Shown here piece by piece: positions 1-5,624 of a stretch of DNA of 6,229 bases. The notes under the pieces are model-generated. The model was given only the letters and a program-made list of their open reading frames with translations, was not told the origin of the DNA and did no database searches. Within the stretch, counting starts at the first letter, position 1, and each line of letters opens with the position of its first letter. Location: positions 1 to 6,229 of the forward strand of contig JAEYRQ010000491.1 of NCBI GenBank assembly GCA_023435545.1. Direction: 5' to 3'. The position numbers and the translations under genes are program-made. Source of the stretch: Pseudomonadota bacterium. GTDB lineage: Bacteria; Pseudomonadota; Alphaproteobacteria; Rhizobiales; Tepidamorphaceae.

Positions 1-55
1 CCACCGGGACGCGGCGTACAGTATTCCGTCGACACCGGTGCTTAGACGAACCGTC
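1..55. other. Short 3' flank of the large minus-strand gene at the window edge
   Basis: These bases lie beyond the TAG stop of the minus-strand gene. I see no start with a ribosome binding site and no hairpin followed by a T-run on either strand, so no terminator is called. The 8-base self-complementary core CACCGGTG lies here but has no terminator context. Confidence 0.5.
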
Positions 56-2575
56 CTAGCGGCGACCGCCGCCGCGGAAGCCGCCTGCCCTTGCTCCTCC
101 GCCGGAAAACCCGCCGCTCGGTCGCGCGCCCATCGACGGCCGGGCGAAGTTGCGGCTCTGGTGGGCGAGTTGGTTGCCGAACTGGCGGCCGAACTGGTCG
201 GCGCCGAGATGGCTCGGCATGTTGCGGATCGGCGGCGTCTGGATCGTCGGGTGCGATGGCATCCGCGCGGGCTGCTGGAACTGCGGCTTCTGCGGCAGGT
301 TCGGCCGCGCGCCTTGCGGCACGCCCGGGCGCACCTGCGGCGTACTCGGCCTCGCCACGCCAGCACCCGGCCGGCTCGCGGCGGGGAGGTTGGCGGCACC
401 CCACTTGCCGCTGACGTTCTGCTGCCACTGGCCGCCGACATTACGATAGACGTTGCCGTCACGCCCGGCAAAGACGTTGTCGCCCGCCCGCCGGCCGGCC
501 GTGATGCCGGCGCCGGCCAGCGAGGTCCGCCATTGCGAGGCCGCGGTGTTGGAGACGCCGACGCCGCGTGCCCGCGCCCAGTCGGCCCCGCGGGTGACAC
601 CGGCCGCGCTGCCCCACGAGCCATAGATGTTGTGCCCGCCGGCGACGATCCCGCCGGTTCCCGTGCGCGGGTTGTAGGCGGCGACGAAGCCGCGCTGGCC
701 GAGCGGACCGTAGGAGCCGCCGGCGCGGACGATCGTGCCGCTGCGCGGGTTGTAGTAGGTCGCCCTGCCGATGCCGCGATAGGGCCCGTAGGCATAGCCG
801 TAGCGACCGTAGGTTCCGCGAACCGGGTTGTAGTAGGCGCCGATCCCGTAGGTCACCGGCCTCGGATAATAGATCGGCCAGCGGGCGGCGCCATACCAGC
901 CCCAATAGGGCGGATAGTACCAGCCACTGCCATAGACGAAGGTGTTCCAGGCGAGATAGGCGCCGAGATACCCGGCCGTGTAGCCGTACCAGACGGCGTC
1001 GGGTTCGGTCTCGTAGATCCGCACATAGGTGACGTTGTAGACCGGCGAGGACGGCGGGATCTCGTAGATCTCCTGCGGCACCGACGTCGCGACGGCGAAC
1101 GGGCCTTCCGGGCTGTCGCCGACGAACCAGATGCCGTCCTGCAGCACATAGTACTTGTCGCCGACCCGGATGACCTGTGCATCGGTATTGGCCGCATAGC
1201 TCAGTTGGGTACCGTCGACTGGCTGGAAGTCGGGATCGCCCACATACTCGACGCTCGCCGTCACCGAACCGTCGGTCTTGACCCGCGCCGTCTGCGGGAT
1301 CATCGCCTTTAGACGTGCCTCGTCGCTCTCCGAGGTGCCCGGCACCGAGGCGCGCACCGTGTAGTAGGGCGTGCCGTCGGGGATGCGCCGGAAGTCGTCC
1401 GGCAGGTCCGGAGTGGTGAAGGTCCAGGGGCCGTCGAGGGAGGTAGCGCGGAACCATCGACCGGACAGGAGCACGTACCATGTCGAGGTCGACGGCATGT
1501 AGAACACGTCGCTCTCGCTGTTGGAGGCCCATTGCAGGCCCGTCTTCGACACGTCCTCGAGCTTCGGCTCGCCCTCGAACAGGATCAGCTCCGCCGGCGC
1601 GTCGGAATAGATCACCTTGGGCGGCGCCCCTTCGTACGGCTTCGGCGGCATTGCCGCGCGCGAGTCCTTCCAGCTTTCCTCGTCCGGCAGCTTCGAGAAC
1701 TGCTCGGGCAGGCCAGTGACCGCCTGCCACTCGCCGGACAGCGAGGCCCCCTTGAGCCAGGACTCGTCGTCGCGCAGGTAGTAGTCGTCGCCGACCTTGA
1801 ACAGGTCCCAGTTGGTGTTGACGACGAAGGCGAGGCCTTCGACGCCCTCGACCGGTGCGGTAACCGCGACGCCCTCGGTCTGCAGCAGGACAGCAGGTGC
1901 CTTCGACACGAAGATCGGCGGCGGATCGGCCTTGAGCCCCTCCACGTCCGCAAGCTGCTGGTACGCCGCCAGGCTCGCGGTCAGCCGCTCGAGGCCGGTG
2001 GTGATCGAGCCGGTCGGCAGCAGCTTGCCGACCTCCAGCGCCATCGCCGAGAGCTGGTCGCGGTCCAGCGCCGAGAAGTTGAGTTCGGTCACGGTGATGT
2101 CGTCGATGACCACTTCCTTGGTGTCGTGGTCGGCCTGGGTGCGGCCGGCGAGACCGATCACGCCGAAGACCGGATCGGCGTCCTCCTTCGGCTTGTATTC
2201 GGCGGCGACCAGCGCCTTGATCTTCAGGAAGTCCTCCCATTCGGTGATCTGCGGCTGATGCAGGATCAAACTCGCGCCGGTATCGGTGGTGAAAGCGCGC
2301 GGCCAGGCGGTCGGATCCTCGGCTTCCTGCAGGTACTGGCCGCTGATGAAGCCGGACTGCCCGTCCGCGCTGATCGCGCACCAGGCACCCGACTCGTCGC
2401 AGTCCATCATCTCGACCTGGGTACCCGCCGGGAGGGTCCGGATCACGCCGTATCCGGTTCCCGGACCGCTGCGGAAGTTGACATTCGCCGTGGTCACGGC
2501 TGACGCCGCCAATGCGGCGGAACTCGCCGTGGCGAGCACTGCGGCGACGGCAATCATCCTGCTTGACTTGTGCAT
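56..2575 (-). CDS. Large exported SH3-domain protein with three aromatic-rich repeats ('carbohydrate-binding family V/XII'-like)
   Basis: 839 aa. The start is the ATG at 2575, not the upstream in-frame ATG at 2653, because GGGAGGT sits 5 nt before it and the protein then opens with a clear signal peptide (basic MHKSSR, hydrophobic stretch, probable cleavage after ALA at residue 23). Residues ~28-83 form a bacterial SH3 domain (NVNFRSGPGTGYGVI, later SGFISGQYL) with Cys59 and Cys66, a possible disulfide. Residues ~88-215 are an alpha/beta linker. Three homologous units follow at ~221-297, ~321-398 and ~426-507, each with an Asn-Thr/Ser element, a YY or WY strand, a Trp motif and G-(E/P)-(W/F). 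A Trp/Tyr-rich segment (~528-582), three YNP-x-x-GT-type repeats (~581-655), an AGRDGNVYRNVGGQW motif (~703) and a Pro/Gln/Gly/Arg-rich tail ending GGGRR complete it. From memory, this matches a proteobacterial family often labelled carbohydrate-binding V/XII; sugar binding is not demonstrated. It is probably periplasmic or surface located. It is divergent from the yiaWV-like operon. Certain as a gene, uncertain in function. Confidence 0.93.
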   Translation of the reverse strand: MHKSSRMIAVAAVLATASSAALAASAVTTANVNFRSGPGTGYGVIRTLPAGTQVEMMDCDESGAWCAISADGQSGFISGQYLQEAEDPTAWPRAFTTDTGASLILHQPQITEWEDFLKIKALVAAEYKPKEDADPVFGVIGLAGRTQADHDTKEVVIDDITVTELNFSALDRDQLSAMALEVGKLLPTGSITTGLERLTASLAAYQQLADVEGLKADPPPIFVSKAPAVLLQTEGVAVTAPVEGVEGLAFVVNTNWDLFKVGDDYYLRDDESWLKGASLSGEWQAVTGLPEQFSKLPDEESWKDSRAAMPPKPYEGAPPKVIYSDAPAELILFEGEPKLEDVSKTGLQWASNSESDVFYMPSTSTWYVLLSGRWFRATSLDGPWTFTTPDLPDDFRRIPDGTPYYTVRASVPGTSESDEARLKAMIPQTARVKTDGSVTASVEYVGDPDFQPVDGTQLSYAANTDAQVIRVGDKYYVLQDGIWFVGDSPEGPFAVATSVPQEIYEIPPSSPVYNVTYVRIYETEPDAVWYGYTAGYLGAYLAWNTFVYGSGWYYPPYWGWYGAARWPIYYPRPVTYGIGAYYNPVRGTYGRYGYAYGPYRGIGRATYYNPRSGTIVRAGGSYGPLGQRGFVAAYNPRTGTGGIVAGGHNIYGSWGSAAGVTRGADWARARGVGVSNTAASQWRTSLAGAGITAGRRAGDNVFAGRDGNVYRNVGGQWQQNVSGKWGAANLPAASRPGAGVARPSTPQVRPGVPQGARPNLPQKPQFQQPARMPSHPTIQTPPIRNMPSHLGADQFGRQFGNQLAHQSRNFARPSMGARPSGGFSGGGARAGGFRGGGRR

Positions 2576-2580
2576 GCCTG

Positions 2581-2587
2581 ACCTCCC
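2581..2587 (-). promoter_or_regulatory. Ribosome binding site of the SH3/repeat protein
   Basis: On the minus strand this reads GGGAGGT, close to the ideal anti-16S complement, with a 5-nt spacer to the ATG at 2575. It decides the start codon: the in-frame ATG at 2653 would add 26 residues ahead of the signal peptide. Confidence 0.85.
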
Positions 2588-2613
2588 GAGTCTTGCGAGA
2601 TCGTATCCTAGCG

Positions 2614-2632
2614 CATGCTCGCCGAGAACATG
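2614..2632. repeat. Imperfect 19-bp dyad, possible operator
   Basis: The stretch starts CATG and ends CATG, and 14 of 18 non-central positions are symmetric (pattern CATGnTCnC-N-GnGAnCATG). It lies 39-57 bp upstream of the ATG of the minus-strand gene, near where its promoter would be. The symmetry suits a dimeric regulator site, but chance cannot be excluded in GC-rich DNA. Confidence 0.25.
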
Positions 2633-2678
2633 ATCTGCAGCAGGCGATGCCACCGCGCACCGAGCAGGACGCCCTACC

Positions 2679-2711
2679 CCCCTCGCCGGAGGCCAGTCCC
2701 CTCGCCGGAGG
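2679..2711. repeat. Two direct copies of a 14-bp sequence, period 19
   Basis: CCCCTCGCCGGAGG occurs at 2679-2692 and again, identically, at 2698-2711. Each copy can fold as CCTC/GAGG around GCCG and ends in the Shine-Dalgarno-like GGAGG. The 19-bp period does not match two helical turns exactly. It could be a tandem regulator site or a small slippage duplication; function unknown. Confidence 0.4.
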
Positions 2712-2911
2712 AATGAGAGCGATGCCGCAATTGATCAAGCGTGCAAAACCGGATGCGGCAAAGTATCTTGGATCTGCGCCGGCGATGCCCGCGCGCACCA
2801 CCGCAGTCGCCGAGGCATCATGCCCAGTCCGTCTCCGAGCGTCCGACTCGCAACTGCGGCCAGTCATACCGTCCCGAACACTCCCAATGACCACACGGGC
2901 GGGCCCAACCT

Positions 2912-2917
2912 GAGGTG
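2912..2917 (+). promoter_or_regulatory. Ribosome binding site of the DUF3302/YiaW-like gene
   Basis: GAGGTG lies 6 nt before the ATG at 2924. It contains the GTG at 2915 that could otherwise be read as a start three codons upstream, so the ATG is favoured. Confidence 0.7.
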
Positions 2918-2923
2918 TCCCGC

Positions 2924-3415
2924 ATGACCGCCGACATCAATCCGGCAGCGCCCCACCACCTGCCGGCTTTCATTACCGCGCCCGGAGAGACCGACTGGCT
3001 GATGGTGGCCATGGGCATCTTCATCGTGCTCGCGGTCATCGGCATCGGGGTCTTCTACTTCAAGCTCCACGCGTTGCCGGAGCAGATGGCGCATCGGGGC
3101 CAGAAGATACAGTTCGAGATCGTCGCGGTCCTGGCGCTGATCGCGCTGTTCACCCACAACCACGTGTTCTGGATCGCGGCGCTGCTGCTGGCGCTGGTCC
3201 CATTGCCGGATTTCACCACACCGCTGAGATCCATGGCCCAGTCGCTCGGGCTCTTGGCCGCGCGTCGTCGCGACGGCAACGAAGGAACGGCCCATACACC
3301 GGCCGCAGCGCCAGAAGCGCCGGAGAGCCCGGCAGCGACCGGCGAACTGCCGTCGGAGCCGACCCAGCATGCGCGAGCCGCCACCGTCCACGCGGCCGGA
3401 TCGACGGGGGCCTGA
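2924..3415 (+). CDS. Small inner-membrane protein, DUF3302/YiaW-like
   Basis: 163 aa from the ATG at 2924, chosen for the GAGGTG 6 nt upstream. Two membrane helices are visible: residues ~24-46 (begins DWLMVAMGIFIVL) and ~65-94 (FEIVAVLALIALF onward). Between them lies a short polar loop with LHALPEQMAHR. The order helix, LH-x-(L/I)-P loop, basic stretch, then a helix containing SLFT/ALFT-like sequence and a Trp resembles E. coli YiaW (DUF3302, about 107 aa) as I recall it. This protein is longer because of a ~20-residue N-terminal extension and a ~50-residue Ala/Pro/Glu-rich tail (from ~115) that is probably disordered. The next gene encodes an HlyD/YiaV-type protein and starts 3 bp after this stop, the same pairing as yiaW-yiaV. 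The molecular role is unknown; it may be a partner or stabiliser of the membrane fusion protein. Confidence 0.85.
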   Translation: MTADINPAAPHHLPAFITAPGETDWLMVAMGIFIVLAVIGIGVFYFKLHALPEQMAHRGQKIQFEIVAVLALIALFTHNHVFWIAALLLALVPLPDFTTPLRSMAQSLGLLAARRRDGNEGTAHTPAAAPEAPESPAATGELPSEPTQHARAATVHAAGSTGA

Positions 3416-3418
3416 GCA

Positions 3419-4648
3419 ATGCTGGAACTGTTCCTCTGCTCGATGCTGACGATCCTGCCGGACTACCTCTACCGCCGCTTCGGCCAGGGGAAGCGGATCG
3501 GGCGGGAGATCACGCTATTCTCCGTCTGGTATGAGCTGCGCTGGGGCATCACGCTCTGCCTGATCCTGACCGTCAGCCTGATCACCACGATCTTCTACTT
3601 CCATCCCTCGACCAAGGCGGCCGTCTCGGTGTTCCGGACAGTCACCATCCTGCCGGAGACGAACGGACGGGTGGCAGAGACCTACGTCGACATCAACCAG
3701 CGGGTCAGCGAGGGCCAGCCGCTGTTCCGGCTCGACAGCACCGAGCAGGAGGCTGCCGTCGAGACGGCGCGGCGGCGCATCGCCGAGATCGAAGCGACCA
3801 TGGTGGTCGCGAAGTCACAGCTTGCCGAGGCCGAAGGCCGGATCGCCCAGGCGCGGGGACAGCTCAAGCAGGCGCAGGACGAATACGACACCAAGCAGGA
3901 TCTCTATCAGCGCAACCCGGGCGCGGTGCCGCTGCGCGAGGTGGAGCGGACCGGCGTGATGGTGGAGACCCAGCAGGGTCTCGTCGATGCGGTCATTGCG
4001 AGCCGGGATGCGATCAATTCGCAAATCGAGTTCCAGCTACCGGCCCAGAAGGCCAGCGCCGAGGCCACACTCCATCAGGCACAGGTTGATCTCGACAAGA
4101 CACTCGTCGTCGCCGGCACCGACGGCATAGTCCAGCAGTTCGCACTGCGCCCGGGCGATGTCGTCAACCCGATGCTGAGGCCAGCCGGCATCCTCGTGCC
4201 GGAACGAAAAGTGACGGGTCTCGTCGGAGGCTTCGGGCAGATCGAGGCCCAAGTGATGCAGGTCGGCATGATCGGCGAGGTGGCCTGCCTGGCCAAACCC
4301 TGGCAGATCATTCCCGTCGTCATCACCGAAGTGCAGGATGTCATCGCCTCGGGGCAGATCCGGCCGACCGACCAGCTCATCGACGTCCTACAGCTCGCCC
4401 GGCCAGGCACGATCTCCGTGATCATGGAACCGCTCTATCCTGGCCAACTCGACGGGCTGCCGCAGGGCGCGACCTGCATCGCCAACGCCTACACCAGCAA
4501 CCACGAGGCGCTGCAGTCGCCGGATATTGGCTCGGCGCGCCGCTTCTTCCTGCATGCCGTCGACGCCGTGGGCTTCGTCCACGCGATGATCCTGCGCATG
4601 CAGTCGCTGCTTATGCCGGTGCAGACCCTCGTGCTGGGTGGGCACTGA
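3419..4648 (+). CDS. HlyD-family membrane fusion (periplasmic adaptor) protein, YiaV-like
   Basis: 409 aa. It begins at the ATG 3 bp after the preceding TGA; only a weak GGGGG (3406-3410) precedes it, so translational coupling is likely. A cytoplasmic N-terminal stretch (~1-42, LPDYLYRRFGQGKRIGREI region) leads into a single membrane helix (~43-62). The first half of the lipoyl/barrel-sandwich domain is at ~73-107 (TNGRVAETYVDINQRVSEGQ, then PLFRLD). A long helical hairpin follows (~108-222), rich in Ala, Glu, Gln and Arg. The second lipoyl half is at ~225-256 (VVAGTDGIVQQFALRPGDVV), and a beta-barrel-like part lies at ~257-357. A hydrophobic C-terminal helix (~382-405) resembles the end of YiaV. 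HlyD proteins bridge an inner-membrane exporter and an outer-membrane channel; neither partner is present in this window. The N-terminal cytoplasmic region before the helix is longer than in many adaptors. Family call is firm; substrate unknown. Confidence 0.93.
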   Translation: MLELFLCSMLTILPDYLYRRFGQGKRIGREITLFSVWYELRWGITLCLILTVSLITTIFYFHPSTKAAVSVFRTVTILPETNGRVAETYVDINQRVSEGQPLFRLDSTEQEAAVETARRRIAEIEATMVVAKSQLAEAEGRIAQARGQLKQAQDEYDTKQDLYQRNPGAVPLREVERTGVMVETQQGLVDAVIASRDAINSQIEFQLPAQKASAEATLHQAQVDLDKTLVVAGTDGIVQQFALRPGDVVNPMLRPAGILVPERKVTGLVGGFGQIEAQVMQVGMIGEVACLAKPWQIIPVVITEVQDVIASGQIRPTDQLIDVLQLARPGTISVIMEPLYPGQLDGLPQGATCIANAYTSNHEALQSPDIGSARRFFLHAVDAVGFVHAMILRMQSLLMPVQTLVLGGH

Positions 4649-4662
4649 CCAACGAAATCCGC

Positions 4663-4681
4663 CCGACCGGAGACCAGTCGG
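4663..4681 (+). other. Hairpin between the HlyD and PPK2 genes
   Basis: CCGACCGG, loop AGA, CCAGTCGG can form an 8-bp stem with one C-A mismatch. It lies 14 nt after the HlyD stop. The sequence after it is GC-rich with no T-run, so it is not a standard intrinsic terminator. It could stabilise or process the transcript between the two genes, or be incidental. Confidence 0.3.
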
Positions 4682-4724
4682 CCGGGTAGCCAGGTTCCGG
4701 TTCGGAAGACTGGCGGGTAATCCA

Positions 4725-4730
4725 GGGAGG
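4725..4730 (+). promoter_or_regulatory. Ribosome binding site fixing a GTG start for PPK2
   Basis: GGGAGG is followed by a 5-nt spacer (AAACC) and then GTG at 4736. The quality and spacing of this site support the non-ATG start. Confidence 0.85.
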
Positions 4731-4735
4731 AAACC

Positions 4736-5599
4736 GTGCCAAGCAAACCCAAGGGCAAGAAGTCGGCGCTCCCAAAGAAGGGCTCCGCGGTCGACGACGC
4801 CGAGGCCACTGCGCCGTCGAATGGCGGGAAGCTGAAGCGCAAGGAGTACGAGAACCTGCTCGCCAAGCTCCATGTCGAGTTGGTCAAGCTGCAGGAATGG
4901 GCCAAGGCGACCGGCGCGAAGATCTGCATCGTCTTCGAGGGGCGCGACGGTGCCGGCAAGGGCGGGGTGATCAAGGCGATCACCGAACGGGTCAGCCCCC
5001 GTACATTCCGTGTTGTCGCGCTGCCGCCGCCGACCGAGCGTGAGAAGTCGCAGATGTTCCTGCAGCGCTACGTGCCGCACTTCCCCGCGGCTGGCGAGAT
5101 CGTGATCTTCGACCGCTCCTGGTACAACCGCGCCGGAATCGAGCGGGTGATGGGCTATTGTTCAGAGGAAGACGCTGAGAAATTCCTCGCCGGCGCCCCC
5201 TTCGTGGAGCGGGCCATGGTCGGGTCCGGCATCATCCTCATCAAGTACTGGCTGGAGGTCAGCCCCGAGGAGCAGACCCGCCGGATCAGCGAGCGGATCA
5301 CCGATCAGCGGAAGATCTGGAAGCTGTCGCCGATGGACGTGAAGTCGTACAGCCGCTGGTACGACTATTCGAAGGCGCGCGACGAGATGTTCGCCGCCAC
5401 CGACACGGCCTGGGCCCCGTGGTACGTCGCCTACTCCGACGACAAGCGGCGGACGCGGCTTAACCTCATCAGCCACCTGCTCTCGAAGATCCCCTACAAG
5501 GAGATCCCTCGCGAGAAGGTGAAGCTGCCGAAACGGCAGAAGCCGAAGGACTACAAGGAGGCCGCGTTCGCCCGAAACCTTGTGCCGCAGGTGTACTGA
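4736..5599 (+). CDS. ppk2: Polyphosphate kinase 2 (PPK2 family, PA0141/S. meliloti class I-like)
   Basis: 287 aa, GTG start set by GGGAGG 5 nt upstream. PPK2 enzymes reversibly transfer phosphate between inorganic polyphosphate and nucleotides in the cytoplasm; class I members mainly use nucleoside diphosphates. Visible motifs: Walker A FEGRDGAGKGG (residues 67-77, with Asp71 and Lys75), a PPPTEREKSQ stretch (~97-106), and Walker B IFDRSWYNRAGIERVMG (~124-140, with Asp126 and Arg127). The lid region runs from RRISERITDQRKIWKLS (~182) to RWYDYSKARDEMF (~207), and ends with the SDDKRRTRLN segment (~234-243). The length fits a single-domain PPK2. The N-terminus (~1-35) is a Lys/Ala/Pro-rich, probably disordered tail before the core at KRKEYENLL. 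All key residues are present and the protein is intact. It lies 87 bp after the HlyD gene and 25 bp before a membrane-protein gene, so may share their transcript. The class I assignment (ADP rather than AMP preference) is from overall resemblance and is less certain. Confidence 0.96.
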   Translation: MPSKPKGKKSALPKKGSAVDDAEATAPSNGGKLKRKEYENLLAKLHVELVKLQEWAKATGAKICIVFEGRDGAGKGGVIKAITERVSPRTFRVVALPPPTEREKSQMFLQRYVPHFPAAGEIVIFDRSWYNRAGIERVMGYCSEEDAEKFLAGAPFVERAMVGSGIILIKYWLEVSPEEQTRRISERITDQRKIWKLSPMDVKSYSRWYDYSKARDEMFAATDTAWAPWYVAYSDDKRRTRLNLISHLLSKIPYKEIPREKVKLPKRQKPKDYKEAAFARNLVPQVY

Positions 5600-5624
5600 G
5601 CGAGGCTCAATCCGGGCAAGGACC

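Larger units (their letters stand above)
2576..2923. other. Divergent intergenic region (348 bp)
   Basis: It separates the minus-strand SH3/repeat gene from the plus-strand yiaWV-like operon and should carry promoters for both. I could not assign convincing -35/-10 pairs. On the minus strand TAGGAT or the overlapping TACGAT (plus-strand 2600-2610 area) could be a -10, without a good -35. Other content: an imperfect 19-bp dyad at 2614-2632, a 14-bp direct repeat at 2679-2692 and 2698-2711, the 8-base palindrome TTGATCAA at 2731-2738, and a marginal plus-strand ORF of about 64-67 codons ending at 2913. No tRNA or riboswitch-like structure was recognised. Confidence 0.6.

Noticed and set aside
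38..1312. Plus-strand open frame of 424 codons opposite the secreted-protein gene
   Set aside because: Its product is rich in Arg, Ala, Asp and Val in a pattern expected from the complement of a GC-rich coding strand, with no domain and no credible ribosome binding site. The minus-strand gene has signal peptide, SH3 domain, repeats and a strong ribosome binding site.
1532..2503. Plus-strand open frame of 323 codons
   Set aside because: Complementary shadow of the same gene. The product is Arg/Leu/Asp/Gly-rich without recognisable motifs.
2731..2738. Perfect 8-bp palindrome TTGATCAA as an operator
   Set aside because: Too short to be significant alone. The flanks (CGCAA and GCG) are only loosely symmetric and offset.
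459..2894. Long minus-strand frame of 811 codons overlapping the secreted-protein gene in another frame
   Set aside because: It overlaps a well-supported gene almost completely and its translation is highly Arg-rich, as expected for an out-of-frame reading of GC-rich DNA.
3419..3439. Possible lipobox (Leu-Phe-Leu-Cys at residues 4-7) in the HlyD-type protein
   Set aside because: There is no basic and hydrophobic signal peptide ahead of the Cys, and the membrane anchor is clearly the helix at ~43-62.
4649..4735. Intrinsic terminator between the HlyD and PPK2 genes
   Set aside because: A hairpin can form at 4663-4681 but no T-run follows, so termination is not supported.
4388..5080. Minus-strand frame of 230 codons spanning the HlyD-PPK2 junction
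   Set aside because: Antisense to two well-supported genes, with no motif or ribosome binding site supporting it.
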